41,051 bases of DNA from Seminavis robusta (lineage: Eukaryota > Bacillariophyta > Bacillariophyceae > Naviculales > Naviculaceae): assembly GCA_903772945.1 (NCBI GenBank), contig CAICTM010000971.1:1-41051 (forward strand). The letters are read 5' to 3'. Made by a program: the position numbers and the translations under genes. Positions 31,660 to 41,050 of the stretch are shown here, piece after piece. How positions within the stretch are numbered: position 1 is the stretch's first letter; the number at the start of each line of letters is the position of its first letter. Below the pieces are notes generated by a model that worked only from the letters and a program-made list of their open reading frames with translations, ran no database searches and was not told the DNA's origin.

Positions 31660-32412
31660 ATGTCCTTCCCAGCAGCCGGTCTTAAGCGAATCTGTGAGCT
31701 CAACGCTCATGGTATCCTTGCCCTTGCCCGTTACAAAGTTGACAAAGGTTCCATCTTGGCTATCAAAGAGGCAATGCTCGCCATGGATCACCTGTGCGCT
31801 GTTTCTGATGGTGGATTCCAAGCATCTCCCGATGCATCTCTCGCTTTTCGTGTGGTGCCTGTGCCTGGCCTTGACGACGGCAACTTTTACATTTATAACC
31901 ATGCGTTTCTGGTGTCCCCTGCCATGATGAACATGCAACCAGGGGGGCCCCAGCAGTTCCTGCCTCAAGGAGTGTTGTCTAGCACAAACATGGCCGTCTT
32001 TTGTGCAATCCTCACCTTCAACATGGCTCTTACGTACCATCAGTTGGGACAGCAGTCGGGTGACAGTCGCAAGCTACGCACTGCCTGCCTCCTCTATGGT
32101 AACTGCATGGAGATGGCAAGCTCCGTCGAAGGCCTGCCCCAACCGGCCGTGGGAGACGACTTGTTCATTCTGCACATGGTGGCCATGAACAACGCCGCAC
32201 AGATCCAGTACACCCTGGCGAACTTTGCCGAGAGCGATCAGCTCTTGACACATGTGCGCCGGATGATGTTGCAACTCCTTGACAGGGACAGGACTCTCGG
32301 TGCAACCGCGACTCACATGGACCTCGTCAGCATGCTCCCCAGAGAATGCATGGACGAGATCAACTTGAACTGCGCTGTTTGCATCAAGCCTCACACCGCC
32401 CCGACTGCTTGA
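31660..32412 (+). CDS. TPR-like helical protein of unknown function, 250 aa
   Basis: Start chosen at ATG 31660 (MSFPAAGLKR), since the frame upstream of it offers no ATG and 31651-31659 is a good translation context. The protein is wholly helical in character: NMAVFCAILTFNMALTYHQLG followed by SRKLRTACLLYGNCMEMA, then LFILHMVAMNNAAQIQYTLA and a final helix LTHVRRMMLQLLDRD, the paired-helix spacing of tetratricopeptide-like repeats. The N-terminal region (residues 1-95) has an FRVVPVPG segment I do not recognise. It ends at TGA 32410. This resembles a diatom-expanded family of unannotated TPR-like proteins, by recollection only. No intron, no signal peptide. It is the only intact complete single-exon gene I trust in the middle of the window. 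Confidence 0.8.
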   Translation: MSFPAAGLKRICELNAHGILALARYKVDKGSILAIKEAMLAMDHLCAVSDGGFQASPDASLAFRVVPVPGLDDGNFYIYNHAFLVSPAMMNMQPGGPQQFLPQGVLSSTNMAVFCAILTFNMALTYHQLGQQSGDSRKLRTACLLYGNCMEMASSVEGLPQPAVGDDLFILHMVAMNNAAQIQYTLANFAESDQLLTHVRRMMLQLLDRDRTLGATATHMDLVSMLPRECMDEINLNCAVCIKPHTAPTA

Positions 32413-34170
32413 GAAGCCAAGCAAACCCAGGCAGCCTGCCACTTCTTGGCTCTGTCTGGCTTTTATCCAACTTTCATTTTTCAACGATTTTGTGCCCCTC
32501 CTGCCTACGTCTTTGAGTCCAAGCATGCTCCGATTTTGCCTATTGTGAGCCACACCACCCTGCCTCCCGCAAATGTATCATCTAGGCTATATAAACAACT
32601 TCCATAAAACGACCACTTTTGCCTTATTTTTGAAACTTCCTTCTTCACAGCTTAGCTACGTGTACCGCATCGGCACTTCTCGTTGGATGGCTGCCCGCAA
32701 ATCTCATGCGACAAGGGCTCTGAACGAATGGCGACTTTCCGCACACAGTTCGCGCTCCCCTTTTGTTCCTTGTCCATTGGCCAGCCCATGACATGAGCAC
32801 AGGAACCCCTAAAGAGTGAAGCGTAAAGCAGCAGCTAAGCAGCCCCCAACCAAAACTCATTGACACGGTCGAGAATCTTGACTTGCAGCACGTTTAGCTA
32901 CTAGTAGCTCCTGTCAATCTTCTGCCCTCCTTGGATGCCATATCGAGCTACTGTACTACCTACATGTACTAGTACTCTGAAGCACCGGTCCCTATCGAAA
33001 TGTTTTCATTGTCGTACGCGTACTTTAGAAGGTGTAGGTGGAAAGTTTGTTTTTTGCTTTTAGTTACTAGAGAGCTAGCTCTAGCTAGTACATGTGGCTA
33101 GTATTAGAGTATTAGTTATCAGTTGCCAAAGGCCAGGCCCTTTTTCTTGCTCCAAGACATCATGTTATCATGTCTCAGTGAACCGGGCACGTCGAGACAA
33201 GAGTAATGCCTAAATCCCACTTTTTGATGCCTATAAGGCACAATTAGATTTATACGCGAAAAGGCATCAAAGACATTCTTGTGCACGAAGGACGGACCAG
33301 TGGTCCAGTACTCGAGTAAGAGGACAGAGGGTGTGCTGTACTGATGAGCACCAATGAACCAATTCTCTCGGGTTCTTCCGTCCTCCGACAATTTATTTAC
33401 AGGTAGTGTAGTTCTCGTGTTCGAGAACTTCTCTAAAACTTCTTTCCTCCGTCTCCTTCCTCCCGAACGGGTGGCATTGTCCTCCGTTGCTCACATCGGC
33501 AGAAGTTGTGGTGGTCTACCGGTATGGTCGACGGATACAGATCTACTGTACTGGTACTCCAACATCTTGCACTCGTCTAGCTAGACTACTCCATCAAAAT
33601 GTACATGTATGATCGCAAGGTGATGACTGCCAAGATGATCCGGCTCTAGCTAGATAGCTTTTCACTAAAAAAAGGCCCCCAAAATAGGCTTAATCTCGAC
33701 GATTGCATGGAAGACAAGCTCTACCATCACCACAGATCATCCATGTTGTCGCATAATCGTGGCCACTGATGAGGTTGCAAAGACCCACTCTACTTCGTGC
33801 ATTTGCAAATCTAGCTTCGGCCGGTGGTTACAGCAGCGGCAGCAGTACGGTGGCTAACCTGCGATCCTCTCGGTGGATAAGCAGCCCGCATACCGGTACC
33901 CTAACAAGGCAGCAATGGCAAGAGAGAAGAAAGAGGCAGAAGCAGCCAGCAGCTGAATCATGTCAAGTAACTAAAGCGAGCATCAAATGCCGCCAACTGC
34001 GTCCTGGCAGCTTGTCACCGGCCACAACAAGCTGCCCTGATACCAGTCTGGTACATGGTATCCCAAACAAGGTTTCACCTTGCCACCTTCCAAGTACAGT
34101 AGTCTACCATACATGTACATGTACTACGGATTCGATTCGGGAACAACTGTCTTGCGAGGCCGCGGAATGG
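32413..34170. other. Intergenic region
   Basis: No supported gene. Contents are the 3' flank of the TPR-like gene, CTAG-rich stretches (about 32900-32970 and 33060-33110) and an ATG-initiated ORF from 33769 whose Arg/Ser-rich start (MRLQRPTLLRAFANLASAGG) recalls a mitochondrial targeting peptide but which runs into the foldback element at 34171 and has no other support. Confidence 0.45.
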
Positions 34171-34533
34171 AATTTTAACGCTCGGAGTCCCAAAATCTGG
34201 GAGACCCCACTCCCAGATTCTGGGAGACCCCACTCCCAGATTCTGGGAGTCTCTACCGGTAGGTGTGGTAAATATTGGGTCAGATTTCTATTTTATTCCC
34301 GCATCTACCTGAATATCCTGTCTTCCAGAATTGTCGGCTGATGGTTGATGAGTCTGCCTGCCATGCTGGTTCTGCTGAACCGCTTGTTGCATTAGTAGTA
34401 CTAGTAGTAGTCCCTTGTTGTTTCATTAACAGTAGAGGCGTGCGTCGTCGTTCCGTGGAAGAGGAGGCGTCATGGTCGCTCCGATCGATCGCTCCGATCG
34501 ATCGCTCTGTGGAAGAAGAAGAAGAAGAAGAAG

Positions 34534-34564
<31 letters not shown>

Positions 34565-34845
34565 CGAACGGAACGACCGATTGCCACTACCCAAGCAAGA
34601 GGAGCCAGTCATGGTGGTGAGTAGTAGCCTTTGTTAAGAGGAGTAGCCGCTGTAGAAGAGATAGCATCATCTTGATAGAGTAAACATAGAGGTATCGAGT
34701 TATCGAGTTCGCAGGGGTGACTCCCAGAATCTGGGAGTGGGGTCTCCCAGATTTTGGGAGTGGGGTCTCCCAGATTTTGGGAGTCATCACTCCCAAAATC
34801 TGGGAGACCCCACTCCCAAATTCTGGGACTCCGAGCGTTAAAATT
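34171..34845. mobile_element. Foldback element with 23-base palindromic units, 675 bp
   Basis: The ends are inverted copies beginning AATTTTAACGCTCGGAGTCC, with 2 mismatches over 33 bases. Next to both ends are tandem 23-base units (CTCCCAGATTCTGGGAG plus ACCCCA), each itself a near-perfect palindrome: about 3 on the left, 5 on the right. The middle holds unrelated sequence and a GAA microsatellite. No transposase. Target duplication is unclear (GCGAGG versus GCGAGAGG just outside). Confidence 0.7.
34512..34563. repeat. (GAA)n microsatellite
   Basis: About 17 uninterrupted GAA/AAG triplets within the foldback element. ORFs over it encode poly-Glu or poly-Ser and are not genes. Confidence 0.9.
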
Positions 34846-36116
34846 GCGAGAGGATTGCGGCAGCTTGGAAAGGGATTTCTCCAGAAAATTACTTAACGCA
34901 CACTCCCCGTTTAAGGAAAAGGATAATTTCGGAACCAATTACAGAATCGCGCCGGGTGGCCTCACAAATGTACGGAAGGCAAATCTCATTCCGGGGCCTC
35001 GCAAGACAGTTGTTCTCGAATCCGTAGTACCGTATGTACTTGTACATCGGTATCGGTACCAGGTACCTGGGTTACTCGGCATTTTGTCTGTTTGGGAAAG
35101 TGTTTTGGCGATTAAGTGTAAATGTCTACACACAGTTAGTAGACATAAGTAGACAAAGTAGACAAAGTAGACATTGTGCGACATTAGGAGACATTAGTAG
35201 ACAAAGTGATACATTGGTAGACATTGGTAGACAAAGTGAGACATTATGAGACATTGTGAGACATTGGTAGACAAAGTGAGACATTTTTGTACTGTTTTAC
35301 TGTACTGTGTAGACAAAGTGAGACATTGGTAGACATTAGTAGACATTGTGAGACATTGTGAGACATTGTGAAACATTGGTAGACATTGTGAGACATTGTG
35401 AGACATCCGTAGACATTGTGAGACATAAGCCACTTTTACAAAGGAGCATAGAACATTTAGGCAACTCTGTAATCAGATACAATAGCCTTAAATAGACAAA
35501 ATGCCGAGTAATCCTGGTACAGTGTAGCGACTGAGTGACTCGACTCAGTCGAATAATTCAAGCGAATTTCCACAGTGGTAGTAGCAGAGGAGGAGGTGTT
35601 GATAGAGTTGTTGCTATAGTTGTGTGTTACTACTTGGTTGTTGTTGTGTGGCTGATTCTAGTAAGCTGGTAACTGGATAGTCATTCAATCGCAGTCACAG
35701 GTCATTTTCGGTCCCCTCAAGCTAGAGGGGATCTATCTCACTCTAGATTGCACTTGGAAACAGACTTCATGAGTCTGAAACCCTTGATGAAGGTATGCAT
35801 CATATGTATGGCTACATCGCTCTAGCATGTCATTCGTCTCTCAATTCGTCATTCAACTCAACATGATTTCATTTCGTTCATTGTTCAAATGGCTGCTCTC
35901 CTGCTTCTAGCCATCATTCTTCAATCACAGCTTCAGGTTGCATTCGGGCAACAGCTTCAGTCTCTATGGAATCTTGTGGGAAAACCTAAATCCTGGGCCA
36001 GACTGCCAGGACCTCATGGGCGACACAGGTAAAAAAATTGCTCAGCCCATTCAGGACATTGACTTTTGTCTCTGAACTTCAGGGTCCTGTTGCCAGGGTC
36101 ATTCTATTCTCTCTTC
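34846..36116. other. Intergenic region with minisatellite
   Basis: No supported gene apart from the repeat at 35124-35427. An ATG near 35891 opens a short Leu-rich frame (MAALLLLAIILQSQLQ) that looks like a signal peptide but stops after about 25 codons unless spliced. Confidence 0.4.
35124..35427. repeat. AGACATTGTG minisatellite
   Basis: Around 28 units of 10-11 bases: AGACATTGTG, AGACATTGGT and AGACAAAGTG variants, interrupted once by a TACTGTTTTACTGTACTG segment at about 35287-35308. Repetitive ORFs on either strand are artefacts. Confidence 0.85.
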
Positions 36117-36770
36117 CAATCCCTTCGGGATTGCCCTCGGTCGCCTTCTCCTTCTGCTGCTCATCATCCATGGTCAAGTGGTTGGTTGTTGGCTATCTCT
36201 CAGTCCGGATGGACTGGGGGAAAGCCTCACAACGCTTGAGCTGAGCATGACCCAGAAGGAGATGTGAAGTCTAGGTCAGGATTGAAACCTGAACCTGGAC
36301 TGAAAGCTTCTTCTGACCACCGGGTGGGCGGGTGTTGGGATGCAGGAAAACGAAGGCTTTGTACATCAACTGTTGTTGGTGTACAAAGACAAGAGAATAA
36401 GCACTTGGTGCTTGTTATCTTGTTGGTGCCAGCTCATCCAATGCCAATGCTGGGTGAGCAGGCACCACCTACAGTTACCTGCCGGTCATGCTGGCTTTAA
36501 GGTTGTGGACCCTCATTTGCTCTGCTACTGGTGCTTCACTATGACTGGAGTTAGTCTCTGCCGGACAATCCCTTCGGGATTGCCCTCGGTCGCCTTCTCC
36601 TTCTGCTGCTCATCATCCATGGTCAAGTGGTTGGTTGTTGGCTATCTCTCAGTCCGGATGGACTGGGGGAGAGCCTCACAACGCTTGAGCTGAGCATGAC
36701 CCAGAAGGAGATGTGAAGTCTAGGTCAGGATTGAAACCTGAACCTGGACTGAAAGCTTCTTCTGACCACC
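36117..36770. mobile_element. TRIM-like unit: 205-base direct repeats with 244-base interior
   Basis: 36117-36321 and 36566-36770 are nearly identical (one difference noticed, AAAGCC/AGAGCC). The interior has a strong hairpin at 36357-36388 (14-base stem with one mismatch, TGTT loop) and another small one (AAGCAC/GTGCTT) at about 36399-36413. Short LTRs with a tiny non-coding interior are the form of terminal-repeat retrotransposons in miniature, but I see no target duplication, so a simple segmental duplication is an alternative. Confidence 0.5.
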
Positions 36771-37212
36771 ACACAAAGCACCACACAAGTGGAGCGACCC
36801 CTGAAGGCGAAGGATGCCATGAGGAGAGGAGATGGTGACGGAAGAGATAGGAGAAGAAGAGGAAGGAAAAGTGGGGAGGAAATGTCGAGATGGGCCGGTA
36901 GTGGATGGAGCCGGAATGATGCGGGGATGGCTCGCTGATTTAAGGAAATCGTGGGAGTGATTGGCGTATCGTGGGGAATCGATTTTCGTCGGAGTGATTG
37001 ACAAAGAGAGGGTCAACCGTGGAGTCTGTCACGATTGTGGAGTGGTGGAATCGAAAGGAGGCACTCGATAAGAGACCATAAATTTGGTGAATGCCAAGGT
37101 AAGTAGGTAGAGAGTCGAATTTGTTGTTGGACTGGTGTGATTCTCACTGGTTGTGTGTATTGATTTCCAATGTGATGTAGGTGGACAAGAGATTGAGTTG
37201 AAGTGTACAACG
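36771..37212. other. Purine-rich 5' region of the 37213 gene, with a likely UTR intron
   Basis: The + strand is strongly purine-rich from about 36810. A consensus intron runs 37099-37180 (CCAAG|GTAAGTAGG to GATGTAG|GTGGAC, 82 bases). Splicing does not extend the ORF, so it would be a 5'-UTR intron. Confidence 0.45.
37099..37180 (+). other. Likely 5'-UTR intron, 82 bases
   Basis: Donor GTAAGT is perfect and the acceptor TGTAG is preceded by a T-rich stretch (TTGATTTCC). The length matches the 86-base intron seen at 21195. It ends 33 bases before the ATG. Confidence 0.5.
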
Positions 37213-37944
37213 ATGGCTGGTTCGGATACGGAAAGTGGGGAAGGAGGATCGCCCCGAGGACGCTCGGGGAAGGAGAGAGCAACTGATGTGTTTGCTCGAA
37301 CGCAAAAGTTTGTGATCCTGGCGACGGCGCAGGGATGTGATGTGTCGGAACAGGAGATTGAGGTGTGGACGCCGAAGTTTATGAGCGAGATGAATCCGGA
37401 GGTGATGGCTGGGATGGAGGAGGCCAATCGGTTGCGAGCTGTGTTTGGTGGTGGGGCGCCGATGATGACGCCGGAAGGGATGTGGTCGGACCACTTGGAG
37501 GCTGCGGACTCGGGGTTGGCCCCCGGAGTGTGGCAGGTGATGGCTCGCGACAATTTTTGGCGAGGAGTGGTGGAGGACGGGCCATTGACGCCGTGGGACA
37601 CCTTCCGTCCTAACGTGATGGGCATGGTGGCGGAGGATCTGCGCGAGGCTATGGCCGCGCACAACCATGAAGCCAACATGAAGCGCTTTATCAGGATCCG
37701 AAAGAAGGATGCAGCGCAGGAGGTTGCGGTGGCGGTGGTGACAAAGGGCTTGGCTGATGTGACTGCTGGACGAGTGGAGGGTGGTCGCATTTTCGATCAA
37801 ATGAAGGCGGCGTATGGTGAACGCAAACGCGAGCGTGATGACGCCATTATGGAGCGTGCAGTGCGTATTCGGTCTGGCGAGGACGTTTGGGCGAGTGACA
37901 GTGAAGGAGCGGCGGAGCCGTGGGACACTGCTGTGTTGCCCTGA
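37213..37944 (+). CDS. Unrecognised 243-aa charged protein
   Basis: Start at ATG 37213 (MAGSDTESGEGGSPRGRSGK); the frame is open further upstream only across the likely intron. The first ~30 residues are disordered and Gly/Ser/Arg rich. A mainly helical body follows, with Met- and acid-rich segments (VWTPKFMSEMNPEVMAGMEE, DHLEAADSGLAPGVWQVMAR) and a basic helix KRFIRIRKKDAAQE; the tail is acidic with Trp (DVWASDSEGAAEPWD). No transmembrane segment. Strong G over C on the coding strand. I do not recognise a family. Its proximity to a recombinase gene suggests a mobile-element accessory protein, which is inference. Confidence 0.6.
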   Translation: MAGSDTESGEGGSPRGRSGKERATDVFARTQKFVILATAQGCDVSEQEIEVWTPKFMSEMNPEVMAGMEEANRLRAVFGGGAPMMTPEGMWSDHLEAADSGLAPGVWQVMARDNFWRGVVEDGPLTPWDTFRPNVMGMVAEDLREAMAAHNHEANMKRFIRIRKKDAAQEVAVAVVTKGLADVTAGRVEGGRIFDQMKAAYGERKRERDDAIMERAVRIRSGEDVWASDSEGAAEPWDTAVLP

Positions 37945-38357
37945 ATGGTGGCTGTGGGCGCCGCACTGAATGGAAGTGGGGCGTCCAGCGAAGCGGATGT
38001 GGGAGAATATAGCTGCGTGGGCGTGGTCGACGAAGAAGGTATCGGGACCCTGCGGTTGCTCGCGATGGTAGGCATTGTGAAGAGAGCTTGTTCAATTGGA
38101 GAGAAAAAGAGGTGTGAAGACCATTGCGGCGATGTATTGATGCCGGTACAGGAAATGGCACGATGTTGGCGATTCCGAGTGGAATGGTTGGCTGAAAAGA
38201 AAACATTCGTGGATAGTGACGTAGCTTATAACCCGTATTAGGGTCGCGCGTTAATATCCAGAAGGTAGATATGCCGGCGTGTTTCGTATAAGCCTGAGCG
38301 ATCTGGCGGAGGATCGCTGGAATTGTTTGAGTGGGGTTGGTATCACAATCGCAGATT
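37945..38357. other. Spacer between the 243-aa and KOW-like genes
   Basis: An ORF directly after the stop (37945-38241) lacks any recognised pattern and may be 3' UTR read through. A long minus-strand ORF across here (37847-38674) overlaps both + genes and is rich in Ser/Pro/Arg, as expected for the shadow of G-rich coding sequence. Confidence 0.4.
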
Positions 38358-38705
38358 ATGACGCAATCGGAAGATGAATTACGGGATTTGTGCCGGTTGA
38401 TGCGGGCGATGCTGGTGCAAGTTGAATTGGTGTTGGAACAGGTCGATGGAGCTGATGATGTGACTGGGACCACTGCATCGTGTGAGAGTGGGGAACAGAT
38501 GGAAAATGAAAGTGACGACGAGAGTGAGCTTCGGGTGGGAAGTCGCGTGGAGGTGATCGTAGCTGACCAGTATGAAGGGAGAACTGGGAGAGTGACGAAA
38601 CGTCGAGGAGCTACGCAATGGTATGTGCGATTGGATCGCAGAGGTGGAGAGTTGCGAGGGCCAAAGGTGTACAAGTGTGAAAGTAGTTTGAAGCTATTGG
38701 AGTAG
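38358..38705 (+). CDS. Small KOW/SH3-like protein, 115 aa
   Basis: ATG at 38358 (MTQSEDELRDLCRLMRAMLV) begins an acidic helical N-terminal half with a heptad-like Leu/Val pattern, then a Glu/Ser-rich linker. The C-terminal half, ELRVGSRVEVIVADQYEGRT then GRVTKRRGATQWYVRLDRRG, has the small basic beta-barrel pattern of KOW domains (G..V.V..G...G..G.V), which bind nucleic acid or protein. Stop at 38703-38705, 20 bases from the stop of the convergent recombinase. Its partner is unknown; the KOW call is by motif only. Confidence 0.6.
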   Translation: MTQSEDELRDLCRLMRAMLVQVELVLEQVDGADDVTGTTASCESGEQMENESDDESELRVGSRVEVIVADQYEGRTGRVTKRRGATQWYVRLDRRGGELRGPKVYKCESSLKLLE

Positions 38706-38724
38706 CTGGAAAGTGAACTTTGTT

Positions 38725-39249
38725 TTAGTTTATGAGGAGGGCGCCGCGGAACGCGGCTAGTGTGAAGTCCTCCACCATGGTGTCAGTCTCACGGAGATAG
38801 TGATCGACACTCTCAGGTTTCCAACGAAGGCGAGCGGCGATCGCTGGAATGTCGAGGCCCATGGCACGAAGCACTAGGGCGGCGAAGACTCGGTTGGAGT
38901 GAGTGACAATGGCGGTGATGTGTTTGCGGTAAAAGTGATTGGGATCAGGGTAGGCATCGATGCAGGCTTGACGCATGATTTTTTTGATGTCATCATCCTT
39001 GAGGAAAGTGTAGCCGCGAGGGTCGGAGGAGTCTTGGAAAACACCAATCGGCTCATGGGGCTGAACACCTAGTAGAATAGCGCGGATAATAATAGAGATA
39101 ATGGCGTCAATAGGGCAGAAGAAGCCCGAGCCACGACGGTAGCGCTTGAGTGTGAAGTTGCGGCCGCTCTTGTCAAATCGCCAGCGTACCTCAAGTTCGA
39201 AGATGCGGTGTTGATGGAAGAGAAAGAGATCTTTCGAAGGGTTGAGATG
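38725..39249 (-). pseudogene. Tyrosine recombinase catalytic domain (HSNR type), N-terminus missing
   Basis: The frame is open from a stop at 39250-39252 to TAA at 38725 and lacks an upstream ATG. It reads LEVRWRFDKSGRNFTLKRYR then GSGFFCPIDAIISI, GVQPHEPIGVF, and the catalytic box THSNRVFAALVLRAMGLDI / IAARLRWKPESVDHYLRE: HxxR, the Trp of the H/W position, and the nucleophile Tyr. This is the HSNR-type recombinase found widely in diatoms and other algae. Another frame just upstream reads HDITLIDRSLDIST, compatible with the missing part after a frameshift near 39230, so the gene may be broken rather than simply spliced. Product: DNA strand exchange for an integrating element. Confidence 0.7.
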
Positions 39250-39469
39250 TCAAGAGACCTATCAATCAGTGTAATGTCATGCTAAAGGATAAGTGAGAGT
39301 GCAGTGTTGCTGCTTATCTAGCTATTTGGTCTGTCCTTCGCGCAACACCCTCCCGTGATCTGGAATGGGATAGCATTGGAGATCAAAAGACGTGAAAGAA
39401 GAAAGGACCAGTAGTGAGAGAAGCAGAACCGAAAAGAGTGATGGGAAAAAGGAATGGAGTGCATGGGAA

Positions 39470-41050
39470 TCAGAAATAAGAATTGCCGTACGAATCAGTG
39501 AAGTAGTCGTCGGTATCGTCGTAGAGGTAGCAATTTTCATTGTTGTCGTAATAATAATCGAAGTCAGTATCACGGTGGAGTGTGTTGGGATCAAGGTATC
39601 GATCGTTGGCATCGTCGTAGTAGGATTTGTCGATGTAATCAGACGGGAATGACTCAGAGGGAGAGGGAACATCAGTGTCGATGTAAGCACGTTGGGATGA
39701 TTCGTCGGAAGTGGGATCGTCGGTGTCAATGGAAGCAGATGATACGTTGTGAGAGGGATTATCAGTGTCGATGTAAGCACGTTGGGATGAGGGATCATCA
39801 ATGGAAGCAGATGGGGATGATGCGCTGGGAGAGGGATCATCAGTATGCTGGTAGAAAGGATCGCCGTCATAGTAGGATTCGTCGTATGGACCATTGGTGG
39901 TGGAATCGTCCGACGAAGAGAAGTAGTCCAGCGGAGGAGAGGAAGGGGGAAGATTGGAAACAGGATGGGACGAATCACTGTCAGCCATAGTGGAGAGGCT
40001 GTAAATTGGACGTGCAACCGGGGAATCGGCTGGATCCGCAAACGTTGATGATGGAACAGAGGAAATTGGAGTGGCCACGGAAGAATTGGAAGAATGGGAG
40101 TGGGAGGCAGGGGTGGCACGGGTGTTGGTGGCGTAAATTGCTGGGTCGTCATCAGCAAGGGAGTTGACCGAGGGAGCCACAGAGCAAGGGCGATTATTGT
40201 CGGAAGTAGAAGAGAGGGAAGAAGGAGAAACCCTCCCGTGATTGGAAATGGGAGAAATGTCTGCCCCGGAAAAAATTGGAGGAACCAAAATGGAAGGGGA
40301 TGGAACCAAGGGTGCCTGAGCAGCGGGATCGGAATGCGGGGTGGATTGTCGAGGAGTTGCTGTGGGTGGTAGGGCGGCAGCGTCCAAGGGTGGTTCGGGT
40401 TGGGGTGGAGAAAATGCAGGCAAAAGGGAAGGGGATGGGTTGGGTTTGAAATATTGAAGTTTTCGGTCGGATAGAGGGGTATTGGAAGGGACAATAGGCA
40501 ATTGTTGGGTGCTGTAAAAATCACTCAATAAATAGGCAGGCTGGTCAGGAGATCGACGTCGGAGGTGCTCAGTGTGGATATAAATGTGGACGGGGGATTT
40601 GGCGTAGCCGTGCCGATCAAAGGAATTGGAGACATCACTGAGAGCAGCGGCAAGTGAAGCAGCGGTCAGCGGCACAAGTTCAGTGTTGGGAGATTTGACG
40701 GAAAGGCGGGCGCTGAAGAGGAGAGGCTGACAATCGTGGTAGATTTGTTGAAAGAGATTCGAGTCTGGGTTCAGTCCGATGAGGTCATGAAGAATTTCGC
40801 GACGGAGAGCTGGTAGGAGCTCATCGTCGTTCTTGAGACAATCATTGGTGAACGGTGAAGGGTGGGTGAAGAACCGTGGGTCGTTGCCGTACACAGAGAA
40901 GGTATGGCAGAACAATTTTTGGAAACGTGCAGCATCAGCGGAAGTGAAGCGGAACTGGCCGGCAGGAGACCCAATGAAGCAGTGGTGGATGTCGAAACAT
41001 CGTCGGGTGGAGGACTCAGAGGAGCGCTGGTCGTCCAACAAAAGGGGTTG
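39470..41050 (-). CDS. Large Ser/Pro/Asp/Tyr-rich protein, 5' end outside window
   Basis: The minus frame is open from the window edge to a stop at 39470, over 520 codons, so the start lies outside. The N-terminal ~160 residues look globular (CFDIHHCFIGSPAGQFRFTS, LRREILHDLIGLNPDSN, VHIYIHTEHLRRRSPDQPAY). From about residue 190 it is disordered and rich in Ser, Pro, Thr. The tail is extremely acidic and Tyr-rich (DYIDKSYYDDANDRYLDPNT and beyond). A 90-base in-frame repeat (AYIDTD units) lies within it. No family recognised. It is on the same strand as the recombinase, 220 bases upstream, so it may belong to the same element. A competing ORF in another frame (39322-40524) is almost pure low complexity and was rejected. 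Confidence 0.55.
   Translation of the reverse strand, partial: QPLLLDDQRSSESSTRRCFDIHHCFIGSPAGQFRFTSADAARFQKLFCHTFSVYGNDPRFFTHPSPFTNDCLKNDDELLPALRREILHDLIGLNPDSNLFQQIYHDCQPLLFSARLSVKSPNTELVPLTAASLAAALSDVSNSFDRHGYAKSPVHIYIHTEHLRRRSPDQPAYLLSDFYSTQQLPIVPSNTPLSDRKLQYFKPNPSPSLLPAFSPPQPEPPLDAAALPPTATPRQSTPHSDPAAQAPLVPSPSILVPPIFSGADISPISNHGRVSPSSLSSTSDNNRPCSVAPSVNSLADDDPAIYATNTRATPASHSHSSNSSVATPISSVPSSTFADPADSPVARPIYSLSTMADSDSSHPVSNLPPSSPPLDYFSSSDDSTTNGPYDESYYDGDPFYQHTDDPSPSASSPSASIDDPSSQRAYIDTDNPSHNVSSASIDTDDPTSDESSQRAYIDTDVPSPSESFPSDYIDKSYYDDANDRYLDPNTLHRDTDFDYYYDNNENCYLYDDTDDYFTDSYGNSYF
39671..39790 (-). repeat. In-frame 90-base repeat in the acidic tail
   Basis: A 30-base block containing GTCGATGTAAGCACGTTGGG recurs at 39671-39700 and 39761-39790, a spacing of 90 bases, i.e. 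exactly 30 codons. It encodes SSQRAYIDTD twice. The preserved frame supports real coding use of this reading frame. Confidence 0.7.

Noticed and set aside
33769..34341. 190-codon + ORF with a targeting-peptide-like start
   Set aside because: Runs into the foldback element and has low-complexity content; only the first 25 residues look like anything.
34280..34637. Poly-Glu and poly-Ser ORFs
   Set aside because: Translations of a GAA microsatellite.
35034..35433. Repetitive ORFs with SHNVSQCL-like units
   Set aside because: Translations of the AGACATTGTG minisatellite.
37029..37790. 253-codon minus-strand ORF over the 243-aa gene
   Set aside because: Ser/Pro/Thr-rich shadow of the G-rich + strand gene; the + frame has an ATG, an upstream intron and balanced composition.
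37847..38674. 275-codon minus-strand ORF
   Set aside because: Overlaps two better + strand genes and their spacer; composition typical of an antisense shadow.
39322..40524. 400-codon minus-strand ORF
   Set aside because: Almost entirely Pro/Leu/Thr/Ile low complexity; the overlapping frame to 39470 has a globular N-terminal part and an in-frame 90-base repeat.
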